From Gammaproteobacteria bacterium (GTDB taxonomy: Bacteria; Pseudomonadota; Gammaproteobacteria; CAIRSR01), in NCBI GenBank assembly GCA_963575655.1, contig CAUYTY010000066.1:1-50935 (forward strand): a DNA stretch of 50,935 nt, read 5' to 3'. Positions 8,102 through 18,041 of the stretch are shown here, in pieces. Both the position numbers and the translations under genes were made by a program. The stretch's first letter is position 1, and each line of letters opens with the position of its first letter. The notes below the pieces were generated by a model. That model was not told the origin of the DNA and made no database searches. It saw only the letters and a list, made by a program, of their open reading frames with translations.

Positions 8102-9355
8102 TTACTTGTTTGCACTGCGGATCTGAATATGCGCTGCGACCGTTTCTCCCTGGGCGCGTGCGGAACGAATCTCTACCTCTAGACCGGTATCCGTCAGAGA
8201 TTGTTTAAATCGATCCAAGAGTTGCAGATCTTTGAGGGAAAGTTCCAATTCGATGCTGCCATCCTTATAACGCAGGGTGTGCAATTCCATTCCTTCGGTC
8301 TTTTCAAAGACGGGGGCGGCGTGCACCAATAGACCGAGGAGGCCGGTGGTTCCTGTTTCGGGCTGGGTGCGCAGGGCATTTAGGCGCTGCTCCATTTGGA
8401 TGCGCGGATTGACCACCTTTCGCGCCTCTGGAAAGGCCCGAAGGTAGATCTCACCCATGCGGCTGCGCAAGGCGATGTCTTCGGCGGCGAGTCGTTGCTG
8501 CTCTAGCATTAGGTCAACAAACTGCAACGCACCAAAAACCAGTAACAGGATCGCAGCCGTGCGCCATGGTCGCCACAGGCGGCCTAGTTGCTCATGGCGA
8601 CCGTAGGCCCCTTGGAGCAGATCAATGGCCTCTTCAGGACGATAACCCTCCATCAATAGGGACAGTACCCCATTCGGACAGGGCAAGTCCTCCACGGGGA
8701 GTGCTAAAGGAGGCAAGGGCGGTGGCAACGGGGATAGTCGCGAGGACGACGATGTGGAGAGATTTGAAGGGATTAATGGTGGCTCGGGGCTCGCCACCCG
8801 TACTCCAAGTGGCGCTTCACCGACCTGTCCCAGGGCGATGGGTAGCCAATCCGGGTCAAGGGCAAACCCCGATTGGGGTCCGGTACGCAATATGGTTGCG
8901 TTCATTTCCCGTAGCAAGGACCAGGTCCCAGCTGCCAGGGGCAAGGCCAGGGTGTCCGGTACCAGGGCGTGTGGGGCGATCCCCGCCTCTCCGAGTGCCG
9001 CTAACCAGGCATCCATACGCGCACGGGTTACCACCGCGACCGCCACCGCAGGAGCATCATCTCCAGTAGCAGCAGTGGCATGACCCAACGCGAAGTGCAA
9101 GGTCTCGACATCTGCTGCTAGGTATTCTTCCAAGACGTAAGGTACAGCCTGGAGTAGACGGTCGCGTTTGCGAGTCGGAACCGTCGCTTCAAGCAGCAGC
9201 ACTTCCGCACCGGCAACGAACACTACCACCCGTCGCCCACTCGCAAGTGCAGCCGCCTCGGTCAGTGCCCCGCCGCCGTTATCCCCATCGTTGGTACGCC
9301 AGACGGCCTCTCCGGGTGAGGGGTGGTCGAGGCGTAGATAGAGGGTACCGGCCAT
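8102..9355 (-). CDS. gspL: Type II secretion system protein L
   Basis: GspL links the cytoplasmic ATPase GspE to the inner-membrane platform. The 417-residue protein has an actin-like cytoplasmic domain; typical GspL sequence appears early, including RLLQAVPYVLEEYLA near residues 66-80. One membrane span follows (TAAILLLVFGALQFVDLML, about 267-285), then a periplasmic ferredoxin-like domain ending in GETVAAHIQIRS. A Ser/Pro-rich insert (about 195-220) precedes the membrane part. In known gsp operons gspM follows immediately; here 164 bp and then a kinase-regulator pair intervene. No gspK lies upstream, where uppP is found instead, so this is a detached end of the secretion operon. Confidence 0.88.
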   Translation of the reverse strand: MAGTLYLRLDHPSPGEAVWRTNDGDNGGGALTEAAALASGRRVVVFVAGAEVLLLEATVPTRKRDRLLQAVPYVLEEYLAADVETLHFALGHATAATGDDAPAVAVAVVTRARMDAWLAALGEAGIAPHALVPDTLALPLAAGTWSLLREMNATILRTGPQSGFALDPDWLPIALGQVGEAPLGVRVASPEPPLIPSNLSTSSSSRLSPLPPPLPPLALPVEDLPCPNGVLSLLMEGYRPEEAIDLLQGAYGRHEQLGRLWRPWRTAAILLLVFGALQFVDLMLEQQRLAAEDIALRSRMGEIYLRAFPEARKVVNPRIQMEQRLNALRTQPETGTTGLLGLLVHAAPVFEKTEGMELHTLRYKDGSIELELSLKDLQLLDRFKQSLTDTGLEVEIRSARAQGETVAAHIQIRSANK

Positions 9356-9416
9356 CAGGGCAGCCGCCGCCAGAGGTTAGACAGAAGATTACGCAGGCAT
9401 CGAGGATTCAATAGGT

Positions 9417-10238
9417 TCAACTAGCAAAGGCCCCAGGAAAGTACCAGGAATAGAACAATACCAGTCCTCCGAAGACAATGCGATACCAGGCAAAGGCAGA
9501 GAAATCGTGGCGACCGATGTAGACCAACAAGGCACGCACGACTACCAAGGCACTGAAAAACGCGACCACGAAGCCCACGGAGAATAACGGAATATCCGCC
9601 AACGAGAGGTCGCCACGGCTCTTGTAGAGGTCGTAGAGGGTGGCGGCAAACATTGTGGGAATCGCCAGGAAGAAGGAAAACTCGGTAGCCGCGCGTCGTG
9701 ACAATCCAAACAGGAGGCCGCCGATAATGGTTGCCCCCGCACGGGAAGTGCCAGGGATGAGAGCGAGACACTGGGCACACCCCACCATTAAGGCGTCGCG
9801 CCAACCCATGTCGTCTACTTCCTCGACGTGGATCTTATGGATGCGGCGTTCTACCCAGAGGATGGCTATTCCCCCCACAACCAAGGCCAGCGCCACGGTA
9901 ACTGGGCTAAACAAATACACCTTGATCGTCTTGTGGAACAGAAAACCCAGTATCGCCGCGGGGAGAAAGGCCACGGCTAGATTGAACAGAAAACTCACCG
10001 CGCGGGAATCACCCTTCAATGCCGCTGGTACCACGACCAAACGCCCTTGGTAATGCCAAAGCACCGCCAGAATAGCCCCAAGCTGAATAAAAACTTCAAA
10101 GGTATCCGCACGCGGCCCGGTAAATCCTAACAAGTTACCAGTAATGATCAGGTGACCCGTACTAGAGATTGGTAGAAATTCGGTAATCCCCTCGACGAGA
10201 CCGAGGATAATAGCATTCAGGTAAATCGTTAGTTCCAC
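9417..10238 (-). CDS. uppP: Undecaprenyl-diphosphatase
   Basis: UppP (BacA) dephosphorylates undecaprenyl diphosphate, recycling the lipid carrier for peptidoglycan and O-antigen synthesis. It acts in the inner membrane. The 273-residue length is standard. Both signature motifs are present: [14 protein letters not shown] (residues 16-29) with the catalytic Glu and His, and PGTSRAG near 160. About eight hydrophobic segments fit the family. The start is GTG 10238, with GGAG seven bases upstream. It follows tatA on the same strand across a 77-bp gap. Overproduction of this enzyme gives bacitracin resistance in other bacteria. Confidence 0.95.
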   Translation of the reverse strand: MELTIYLNAIILGLVEGITEFLPISSTGHLIITGNLLGFTGPRADTFEVFIQLGAILAVLWHYQGRLVVVPAALKGDSRAVSFLFNLAVAFLPAAILGFLFHKTIKVYLFSPVTVALALVVGGIAILWVERRIHKIHVEEVDDMGWRDALMVGCAQCLALIPGTSRAGATIIGGLLFGLSRRAATEFSFFLAIPTMFAATLYDLYKSRGDLSLADIPLFSVGFVVAFFSALVVVRALLVYIGRHDFSAFAWYRIVFGGLVLFYSWYFPGAFAS

Positions 10239-10315
10239 AAAGGCTCCAGAGATAGGGTAATATAAATAGCTATCAGAACGACGCTAAAGTAATCAATCTT
10301 ACCAACAACACGCTA

Positions 10316-10588
10316 TCAGGTACCTGATGAATGTTGAGAAGTTTCGACTCGGACACCACTCCCCGGAGGAGGAGATGGGGGCGCAGAATGGGATAAACTT
10401 GCCGGTGACTCGGGTGGAGTCGTTGAATTATCCGGTGTTTTCGCACCTTCGTGCATCGCTTGGCGAAAGCCACGAATAGCGGCGCCTAGATCGGAACCCA
10501 CGTTGGCCAGTTTCTTGGTGCCAAACAGGAGCACCACGATCACAAACAACAACAATAACTCGCTAAAACCAATACCAGAAAGTCCCAT
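10316..10588 (-). CDS. tatA: Sec-independent translocase subunit TatA/TatE
   Basis: TatA oligomers form the pore that moves folded proteins across the inner membrane. The 90-residue protein has the diagnostic start: a short hydrophobic helix (about residues 6-22), the FGTKKLANVGSDLG hinge, then an amphipathic helix with a conserved Phe-Arg (IRGFRQAM). The tail is Pro/Ser-rich and disordered. GAGGT precedes the ATG. No tatB or tatC follows, although tatABC usually form an operon, so this is an isolated tatA/tatE-like gene and the rest of the system must be elsewhere. Confidence 0.9.
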   Translation of the reverse strand: MGLSGIGFSELLLLFVIVVLLFGTKKLANVGSDLGAAIRGFRQAMHEGAKTPDNSTTPPESPASLSHSAPPSPPPGSGVRVETSQHSSGT

Positions 10589-10666
10589 ACTTACCTCACA
10601 TAGTATTCAACCACGGGGATCGGTCCAACCGATCCGGGCAGAAAAAAGAAACTATTGCCAGCAAAC

Positions 10667-10687
10667 AAAAAACGCCGGTCAGCGACG
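10667..10687 (-). terminator. Possible intrinsic terminator of trkH
   Basis: Read on the minus strand, CGTCG pairs with CGGCG around a five-base loop and is followed by six T. The stem overlaps the last codons and stop of trkH. The stem is short (5 bp with one G-T pair), so strength is uncertain. Confidence 0.5.
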
Positions 10688-12130
10688 CCAAAATTTAGGG
10701 AGGAAGAGCAGCAGAACCGGAAATATTTCCAACCGCCCCATTAACATCGTGATCGCAAGCAACCACTTGGCGGTATCGTTGATACTACCGAACCCGGTTG
10801 CCGTGGCCCCGAGGCCCACCCCCGTGTTGTTTATGCACCCCCCTACCGATCCGAACGATGTTACCAGGTCAAGTCCTGTGGCTACTAGGGCCAACGAGAA
10901 AACTCCGTAGCTAAAAATATATAGAAAATAGAACCCCCACACCGCATTGGCCACGCGATCATCCACTAAGCGATCACCGAACTTGATGGCAAGATGCGCA
11001 CTTGGATGGATGAGGATGCGTGCCTCACGCATACTGAATTTGTAGAGGAGTAGGAGGCGAATGACCTTGATCCCCCCCCCAGTTGACCCCGCGCACCCCC
11101 CCACGAAGCTCCCGGACAAAAGCAGCAACGGCGCCAACGCCGGCCAATCAGTAGGATAACCGCGAGTCACCAGTCCATTGTTGGCAACAATGGATGGACC
11201 CTGAAAGAAGGCGTGGTAAAGCGCCTTCCAGAAGGGGAAGGTGCCTGCGGACCAAAGAATAACGAAGGTGAGGACAATAATCACCCCCATTATCCAGGCA
11301 TATAGGATGAACTCTGGGTCATTGACGTAGGCCCGGATGCTACGACCGCGCCACGCCAAAAAGTGTAGAGCGAAATTTACCCCCGCCACCAGGGTAAAGA
11401 ACCCTGCTACTATTTCAATTGCCCCGCTATGGTAATAACCAATGCTGGCATCGTGGGTTGAGAATCCCCCCAAAGATAGGGTGGAGAAGGCGTGACAGAC
11501 AGCATCGAAGGGACCCATCCCGGCCCCCCAGAAAGCGAGGGCGCAAGCGAGGTTGAGCCCTACGTAGAGGTACCAAAGGTGTTTGGTGGTTTCAATGAAG
11601 CGGATGATGAGCTTTCCTTCCTTCATTGGACCTGGAGTCTCGGCACGGTAGAGCTGCATCCCTCCGATACCGATTACGGGAACCAGGGCAACCCCCATCA
11701 GTACGATACCCATACCCCCAATGAAACAGAGTTGATGGCGGTAATAGTTGACCGCATGAGAAAGATGGTCAACGCGCGAGATCACACTTGCACCAGTAGT
11801 GGTCAGTCCCGAGACCGACTCGAAGAAGGCGTCTACGGGGGCCATTTGGAGCTGCTCCGAAAGCATCAGGGGTAGTGCCCCTAACGCACTGAACAACAAC
11901 CAGAACAGGGGCAATATTAGCAACCCGTCGCGACGACTCAGGTCCGGTTTATGGCCAGAGGCTAGCGACCGGCATAGCAGACCAATCCCAAAGAGGATGA
12001 CGAAAGCTCGCGCAAAGGACAGTACCTCCCCATCTCCATACCACTCTCCCACAATGATGGGGGGTAGCATGGAGACGCTGAAGATCATGCTCAGCATTCC
12101 GGTTAGGTAGAGGAGGTTTGGAAAACGCAT
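10679..12130 (-). CDS. trkH: Trk-type potassium uptake protein TrkH
   Basis: TrkH is the K+-conducting membrane subunit of the Trk system; it needs the cytoplasmic NAD-binding subunit TrkA, which is not encoded here. The 483-residue length and about ten hydrophobic helices fit. The four selectivity-loop sequences are visible: TTTGASV (about 130), FSTLSLGGFSTHD (about 217-229), NNGLVTRGYPTDWP (about 315) and GSVGGCINNTGVGLG (about 430). GSTGGGIKVIRLLLL (about 350) is the conserved segment before the Arg/Lys-rich loop. No clear Shine-Dalgarno sequence precedes the ATG. It may matter in osmotic adjustment together with the trehalose and NhaD genes elsewhere in the window. Confidence 0.95.
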   Translation of the reverse strand: MRFPNLLYLTGMLSMIFSVSMLPPIIVGEWYGDGEVLSFARAFVILFGIGLLCRSLASGHKPDLSRRDGLLILPLFWLLFSALGALPLMLSEQLQMAPVDAFFESVSGLTTTGASVISRVDHLSHAVNYYRHQLCFIGGMGIVLMGVALVPVIGIGGMQLYRAETPGPMKEGKLIIRFIETTKHLWYLYVGLNLACALAFWGAGMGPFDAVCHAFSTLSLGGFSTHDASIGYYHSGAIEIVAGFFTLVAGVNFALHFLAWRGRSIRAYVNDPEFILYAWIMGVIIVLTFVILWSAGTFPFWKALYHAFFQGPSIVANNGLVTRGYPTDWPALAPLLLLSGSFVGGCAGSTGGGIKVIRLLLLYKFSMREARILIHPSAHLAIKFGDRLVDDRVANAVWGFYFLYIFSYGVFSLALVATGLDLVTSFGSVGGCINNTGVGLGATATGFGSINDTAKWLLAITMLMGRLEIFPVLLLFLPKFWRR

Positions 12131-12632
12131 GGAGGAGGTGGTAGGTGTGTGCCAAGGCGCTTGAGGTCCGCACTAGAGACCAACGGGGCATGCTATGGGA
12201 GTCGATACCCTTTGTGTTATTTACCGTAAAGAAACGGAGACTGAATTAATCAATACTTGACCTTTGAACATGATAATCCATACCACGTGCACATGGGTAT
12301 GTTACCCGCAACGCGAAGGTTTCGCGTACCATCGGGAATTTACAACATTGGTTCGCAAAGTCATTCTGTCCATGGATGATCGATGGGATGGCTTAACGGA
12401 GAGCGAAGTGTCTAATAATCTGGATGTCCAAACTTGTCCGGGTTCTTAGAAGCAGAAGAGGGCGATCAACTGAGGTCTTTGTGTAACTCAAGCGGCTACC
12501 AATCCACCATTCGCTTAGGTGAATTTTCGTGATCTGAATTCTACGTCCCGGTATTCGCTCACCGGATAAGAATGTGGCCTCAGTGTCCGAGACCACATTA
12601 TGGTGTAGCTTGAGAAATTCGTCGATCGGAGT
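12131..12632. other. Intergenic gap without a convincing gene
   Basis: These 502 bp separate trkH from the TonB-dependent receptor gene, whose transcript runs towards trkH. Two short open frames (12264-12449 plus, 12393-12596 minus) have no recognisable domain or ribosome binding site. I see no tRNA, strong hairpin or dispersed repeat. It may hold the trkH promoter. Confidence 0.6.
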
Positions 12633-14720
12633 CTACATTTTGTAGGTTGCCCACAGATAAAATGTACGGCCTGACAGCGGCAGGTCATTGGGGATATAGG
12701 CTACTTTTCTGCCCAGGTCGTAAATGCTGGGGTCAAACGCATTTGAATCAAACAGATTGCGTACCAAGGCGGTAAGTTCCCAGTGCTGTTTATCGGTGCC
12801 AGTGCGCAAAGTAACGTCCACTAGGTTGTAACTGGGGACCGTGGCGCGTGTATCGCCGACGGTGCGCTTCGTCTTCCCTGTCCAATTAATTTGTGGGCTG
12901 AACAACCAACCGTTGGGAAAACGCCAGTCTGTACGAGCGTAGAATTGGTTGTGAGGTGTGAGACCTGCATCGGCCCTGTTTACAGGGTCAATGGAGCTCT
13001 GGTGGGCGTAATTTCCCGTTAGCCGTAGATTACGACCAATATCCCAGGTGGTTTCCAATTCCATGCCTTCTCCATCCTGACGACCGGTATTGGTGAAGGT
13101 GGCGCCAACCAGGGTAATGACATCTTCAATTTTGTAGCGGAAGAGGTTTAGGTTGATTTGAGTATCACGGTGTGCCTGCCAGGAGAATGCCGCCTCAATG
13201 GTGCGCACGGTTTCCGGTTTTATATTTGGATTGCCGCCGCCCACTGGGTTAATACCGTACTGATCATTGAAGGACGGGGCACGGAAGGCCTTTCCGTAGA
13301 GGAGTTTTGCGGTCAGATCGAGAGAAACATCCCAGACCAGAGCCAGGCGTGGATTGGTGGTTCCGCCGAAGTCAGAATAGAGATCGCGTCGCAGGCCAGC
13401 CGTTAGGATCCAATCACGAGCAAAGTTCCACTCGTCCTGAATATAGAAATAGTCGAGATTACGTCGGTGCGGTAATATATGCGACTGTCGGTTGTAGTAG
13501 TCGGTCACTGCGCCGCTGGTGAATTCCAGATCGGGGCTTGGTGGACCGGCGGTCAGGAGGTAGTTTTTGTGGGTACCGGTCTCGTAGAGATTCAGATCAT
13601 CGTGACCGGTACCAAAACGCAGATTATGGTGGATGAGACCTGAATAGCTAGCAAAGGTGGATAGCCGTAATTGGTATTGGTAACGAGTGGGTCCACCGAT
13701 CATGCCGTTAGGGAATGTGCCGTTAAGGTTAGAATAACCCGGTGGGAAAATCTGGAAGTAGGCCGTTTCACTGTAATGGAGATAGCTGCCGGTGAAACCA
13801 ATCCCCCAATCACGAGAGAATTGCGGATCTGTCCAGGAAATATCGGCGATAATGCGCTCGCTTTTCTCGCTACCTATCGGGTCGAGAGCAGACGCAATAC
13901 CTGCCCCCGATTGGAGATTGTCACGTAGTTTATAGCTGGTGCGCAGTCTCCATTTGTCATAACCAAAGTCAAGGCTACCGTCCACAGCATCATAACCGTT
14001 GTTCACCGATCCTGGCGCCAGGGAAGGATTGGTGGAACCAGTAAATCTATCCTGGGTAATGGTTTCCTTGATGCCGTCGGTGCTACCGACGCGTAGATAG
14101 GCAGCGATATTCACCGGCCCCAATTGGCCGCCATGTTGAACCCAAGTGTCCCACGTACTGCTAGAACCGGCACGTATACCGAATTCCGTTCCCGGCGTGT
14201 CGACTGCTGTCTTGGTAATGATATTGATAACGCCAGCAAAGGCGTCAGCCCCATAGAGCGCGGAACCCGGGCCACGGATAACTTCAATACGGGCCACATT
14301 TTCCAGTGGTAGGCCACCCCAACTCTCTCCTTTATCGCCGCGATACAGGTCGTTGACTGGAATTCCATTTTGTAGCACCAGTACCTGGGGATTGGTCGGG
14401 TTACCGGCGATGCCACGAATCGCATAGGTCGAGAAATACATCCCGGCGGTGTGAGCGACATGTAGGCCTGGTACGGTTTTCAACGCTTCGTCGAGATCCC
14501 GAGCACCCATGGCCTTAATATCTTCAGCGGTGATTATGCTGGCCACGGCCGGGGCACGACGCAAGGACTGCTGATTGCCGGTAGCGATGCTGACGGTGGC
14601 TTTATTACCATAGGCAAGCACCAAATCTTCATCTTCCTCAAGCGTCTGTGCGACAGCGAGGGTAGTCGAGAACAGTAGCACTGAAGTGAGCAGTCGATTA
14701 GTAACATGAATGCGCTTCAT
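12633..14720 (-). CDS. TonB-dependent outer-membrane receptor
   Basis: This 695-residue protein has a signal peptide ending near residue 25 (LLFSTTLAVAQ). A TonB-box-like acidic stretch follows (EDEDLVLAYGNKATVS, about 29-44), then the plug domain (VASIITAEDIKAMGARDLDE, about 59-78). Plug hallmarks GIPVNDLYRGD and IEVIRGPGSALYGADAFAGV lie near 126-167. The rest is a 22-strand-type beta barrel ending in the aromatic pattern TFYLWATYKM. Such receptors import siderophores, cobalamin or other scarce ligands using energy from TonB-ExbBD. No transport or biosynthesis genes adjoin it, so the ligand cannot be told; the plug resembles vitamin B12 and catecholate-siderophore receptors. The last residue is Met rather than the commoner Phe. 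Confidence 0.92.
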   Translation of the reverse strand: MKRIHVTNRLLTSVLLFSTTLAVAQTLEEDEDLVLAYGNKATVSIATGNQQSLRRAPAVASIITAEDIKAMGARDLDEALKTVPGLHVAHTAGMYFSTYAIRGIAGNPTNPQVLVLQNGIPVNDLYRGDKGESWGGLPLENVARIEVIRGPGSALYGADAFAGVINIITKTAVDTPGTEFGIRAGSSSTWDTWVQHGGQLGPVNIAAYLRVGSTDGIKETITQDRFTGSTNPSLAPGSVNNGYDAVDGSLDFGYDKWRLRTSYKLRDNLQSGAGIASALDPIGSEKSERIIADISWTDPQFSRDWGIGFTGSYLHYSETAYFQIFPPGYSNLNGTFPNGMIGGPTRYQYQLRLSTFASYSGLIHHNLRFGTGHDDLNLYETGTHKNYLLTAGPPSPDLEFTSGAVTDYYNRQSHILPHRRNLDYFYIQDEWNFARDWILTAGLRRDLYSDFGGTTNPRLALVWDVSLDLTAKLLYGKAFRAPSFNDQYGINPVGGGNPNIKPETVRTIEAAFSWQAHRDTQINLNLFRYKIEDVITLVGATFTNTGRQDGEGMELETTWDIGRNLRLTGNYAHQSSIDPVNRADAGLTPHNQFYARTDWRFPNGWLFSPQINWTGKTKRTVGDTRATVPSYNLVDVTLRTGTDKQHWELTALVRNLFDSNAFDPSIYDLGRKVAYIPNDLPLSGRTFYLWATYKM

Positions 14721-14744
14721 GGCTTAACCTGTGGTGAAATTAGA

Positions 14745-14841
14745 TAACCAAAATTGCCACCTATGCGGTGAGAAACGAAACAAACTCCTCTCCCAGCAGG
14801 AGGGGGTAGAAAAATGTGTTAGGCAGCAACTTGGGTTAGGT
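14745..14841. mobile_element. TTAA-type inverted repeat pair
   Basis: TAACCAAAATTGCCACCTAT (14745-14764) and TAGGCAGCAACTTGGGTTA (14820-14838) are inverted copies of the dispersed end motif. They enclose about 50 bp with a CTCCT...AGGAG hairpin. The element lies in the 195-bp gap between the TonB receptor start and the RND pump. A separate 8-bp hairpin (14886-14905) follows, just beyond the pump's stop. Confidence 0.65.
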
Positions 14842-14915
14842 AATAAAGTTGCTACCGCGCTATCCATCTCTTGTAATCGTTCACTCCCTTTTCGTCGGAA
14901 AAGGGATATGAGCGG

Positions 14916-17900
14916 TTATCCATTCTCCAGGGGAATTGGTTCTGATCTCTTTTCCCTTATCAGCCGCCGTACCATCACAAAGAATACCGGGACGAATAAT
15001 ACTCCGAGTACGGTAGCACCAACCATTCCACCCATTACGCCGGTGCCAATGGCGTGACGGCTATTGGCGCCGGCACCGCTAGAGATCGCCAGTGGCAATA
15101 CCCCGAAGATAAATGCAATCGAGGTCATGAGGATCGGTCGGAAACGTAGACGGCACGCTTCTAATGTAGCCTCCATCACCCCTTGGCCACGCTGGTGCAA
15201 GGTATTGGCAAACTCGATAATCAGGATGGCATTTTTAGCAGAGAGACCGATAACCGCGATCAGCCCAACTTTGAAATAGACATCATTCTCTAGGCCCCGT
15301 AACCAGGTAAAGCCAAGGGCACCGAGTACCCCAAGGGGGACAACCATTATTACCGCCGCCGGGATTGACCAACTCTCATACAATGCCGCGAGCGATAGAA
15401 ACACCACCAGCAGAGAAAGTCCGAAGAGAATCGGCGCCTCCTGACCAGAAAGGATCTCCTGAAATGAAGCCCCCGACCACTCGTAACCAATGCCATTCGG
15501 GATATCTTTCTTGATGATCCTCTCCATTGCGGCCATGGCCTCGCCAGAACTATGGCCGGGTGCAGCGCCACCATTAATCTGGATAGCACTGTAACCGTTG
15601 AAGTGATCAATCGCCGGTGGCGCCAGTACCCAACTCGTGGTAACGATGCTACTCAATGGAACCATCTCATCGAGATTACCGTTGTTGCTGGGCAGATAAT
15701 AACGGCTTAGGTCCTCGGGACGACTACGATAATCCGCGTCGGCCTCCAACATTACCTTTAGCACACGACCTTGATAGTTAAAGTCATTGGCGTAGACCGG
15801 CGCGAGCATCAGACGAATCGCATCGTGGATATCCGCAAGCGAGAGTTTCATCGCCTGGGCTTGGAGGCGGTCAACATGAAGGTGCACCTCTGGCGCGTCT
15901 TCGAGTTGATTGGGGCGTACCCCGGCGAGTAATGGTTCCTTGGCCGCTGCTCCGAGTAGCGTATTGCGTGCTTGCATGAGTTGGTCGTGACTGAGTCCCG
16001 CCCGATCCTCTAAACGGAAATCGAAACCACCGAAACGACCTAGGCCCCGAACGGTCGGCATATTAATCACAAAGAGGCGCGCCCCTTTAATGCTTTGCAG
16101 GGCGCCATTGGCCCATCCGATAAAGGCGTTGATCTGTTCACTAGGTTGAGTGCGTAAGTTCCAATCCTTGAGACGAATGAAACCAAGACCAACGTTCTCA
16201 CCCTGACCCACAAAACTAAACCCCGCCACGTCTAATACGCGGTCAACTGCGGGATTCTTTTGGATGATCTGCTCCATTTCACGCAACACTTCAGCGGTAC
16301 GCTCCAAGTTGGCGCCCGATGGGAGTTGCGCGATTACGTAGGCGTATCCTTGGTCTTCTTCAGGTAGGAAACTGGTGGGCAGGTGCACAAATAGATACCC
16401 TACCAATCCCACGAGTAGGAAAAATATTACCATCCAAAGTGGTACATGACGGAGCGCAGCAGCTACGCGGGCAAGATAGGCGTTGCCTAGCCACGTGTAG
16501 AAACGATTAAAACCTTGCAAAAACCAGTTGGGCTCGTGGTGATTTTTCTTTAGAAGGTTGGCACACAAGGCTGGAGTGAAACTCAAGGCCATCAGGGCCG
16601 AGATCATCATCGAGATGGCAATGGTCAGGGAAAATTGACGGTAGATGACCCCAACGCTTCCTCCCACCAACATCATGGGGATAAACACTGCCCCCAACAC
16701 CAGAGTCATGGCGATGACCGCACCGGTGATCTGGTCCATGGCCTTGCGAGCAGCCTCCTTGGGGGACAACCCTTCTTCGGTGATCAGGCGTTCCACGTTT
16801 TCCACCACAACGATGGCGTCATCCACCACCAATCCAATGGCCAATACTAGGCCGAACAAACTCAATACGTTGATCGAAAATCCCGCAAGATACATCCCGG
16901 TAAATGCGCCGGTCAGTGCTACTGGCACCACTAAGGTTGGAATCAGCGTGGCACGCAGGTTTTGTAGAAATAGTAGGATGACCAAGAAGACCAATACCAC
17001 CGCGATAATCAATGTATCAACCACCTCTTCGATAGAGATGGTGATGAATTGGGTGCTGTCGTAGGGGATCATCCAGGTAACGCCAGACGGAAAGTAGGTC
17101 GCTAACTGGTTCATCCGCGCCCGTACCGCCTCGGCGACCTGAAGAGCATTGGCGCCGGGGGCGAGTTGGACGGCAAACCCGGCAATGGGGTCACCGTTGA
17201 GATGGACATCGCGGCCGTAGGCCTCGGCTCCGAGGGCGGTACGGGCCACATCCTTGAGACGTACCTGGCTCCCATCGGAATTGGCGCGCAGGATGATGTT
17301 ATTGAACTCCTCAATGGAGGTAAAACGGCTGGAGGTGTTCACCGAGGCGGTAAAACCCCGACCGGCAACCGCCGGTTCGCTACCAATCGCACCGGCGGCG
17401 ATCTGAACATTTTGGCTACGTACTGCGGCCAACACCTGGGCCGCACTCAGGCCATAACCCCGTAACTGATCTGGGTTGAGCCAGATCCGCATCGCATAAC
17501 TGGAACCAAACAGAGTGGCCGCACCCACTCCAGGCAGGCGTTGGATGGAATCCAATACTTGCGCGGTGATGAGGTTGTCCAAGGCGTGGCTATCGAGGCT
17601 TCGATCAACAGACTGGAGCGCGACCACCATCAAAAAGTCGTTATTGGCCTTGGCCACAATCAGCCCGTTTTGCACTACTTCCTGGGGCAGACGTGCTGAT
17701 GCCACGTTTAACCGATTTTGTACCTGGACCGCTGCCGTATCTGGATTAGTACCACTCTCAAAGGTCAGCGTAATCTGCACCGTACCATTGGAACGAGAGG
17801 TAGATTCGAAATAAAGAAGAGCGTCGATCCCCGTAAGTTGTTGTTCGATTACGGAAGTTACCGTCTTTTCCACAACCTCGGCACTGGCGCCAGGATAGGT

Positions 17901-18041
17901 AGTGGTAATACTAATCTGAGGTGGAGCAATCGGGGGATAGGCGGCTACCGGGAGTTTAAAGATCGCGACACTGCCGGAAAGAGTAATAAGAATTGCCAAT
18001 ACCCAGGCAAAGACTGGCCGGTCGATAAAAAATCGCGGCAT
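14916..18041 (-). CDS. RND multidrug efflux permease, HAE1/AcrB family
   Basis: This 1041-residue inner-membrane proton antiporter would pump hydrophobic compounds through a tripartite complex. It has the canonical start PRFFIDRPVFAWVLAILI and twelve predicted helices in two halves with two large periplasmic loops. TM4 contains GLVLAIGLVVDDAIVVVENV, including the paired aspartates of proton relay. The porter domain begins PVAAYPPIAPPQISI. The ATG at 18041 was preferred to GTG 18050 because it matches the family start and has AAGGAG eight bases upstream. No membrane-fusion protein or outer-membrane channel gene adjoins it, which is unusual because most are encoded with their adaptor. The substrate is unknown. 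Confidence 0.93.
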   Translation of the reverse strand: MPRFFIDRPVFAWVLAILITLSGSVAIFKLPVAAYPPIAPPQISITTTYPGASAEVVEKTVTSVIEQQLTGIDALLYFESTSRSNGTVQITLTFESGTNPDTAAVQVQNRLNVASARLPQEVVQNGLIVAKANNDFLMVVALQSVDRSLDSHALDNLITAQVLDSIQRLPGVGAATLFGSSYAMRIWLNPDQLRGYGLSAAQVLAAVRSQNVQIAAGAIGSEPAVAGRGFTASVNTSSRFTSIEEFNNIILRANSDGSQVRLKDVARTALGAEAYGRDVHLNGDPIAGFAVQLAPGANALQVAEAVRARMNQLATYFPSGVTWMIPYDSTQFITISIEEVVDTLIIAVVLVFLVILLFLQNLRATLIPTLVVPVALTGAFTGMYLAGFSINVLSLFGLVLAIGLVVDDAIVVVENVERLITEEGLSPKEAARKAMDQITGAVIAMTLVLGAVFIPMMLVGGSVGVIYRQFSLTIAISMMISALMALSFTPALCANLLKKNHHEPNWFLQGFNRFYTWLGNAYLARVAAALRHVPLWMVIFFLLVGLVGYLFVHLPTSFLPEEDQGYAYVIAQLPSGANLERTAEVLREMEQIIQKNPAVDRVLDVAGFSFVGQGENVGLGFIRLKDWNLRTQPSEQINAFIGWANGALQSIKGARLFVINMPTVRGLGRFGGFDFRLEDRAGLSHDQLMQARNTLLGAAAKEPLLAGVRPNQLEDAPEVHLHVDRLQAQAMKLSLADIHDAIRLMLAPVYANDFNYQGRVLKVMLEADADYRSRPEDLSRYYLPSNNGNLDEMVPLSSIVTTSWVLAPPAIDHFNGYSAIQINGGAAPGHSSGEAMAAMERIIKKDIPNGIGYEWSGASFQEILSGQEAPILFGLSLLVVFLSLAALYESWSIPAAVIMVVPLGVLGALGFTWLRGLENDVYFKVGLIAVIGLSAKNAILIIEFANTLHQRGQGVMEATLEACRLRFRPILMTSIAFIFGVLPLAISSGAGANSRHAIGTGVMGGMVGATVLGVLFVPVFFVMVRRLIREKRSEPIPLENG

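Noticed and set aside
12264-12596. Short frames between trkH and the TonB receptor
   Set aside because: No domain, ribosome site or coding bias visible.
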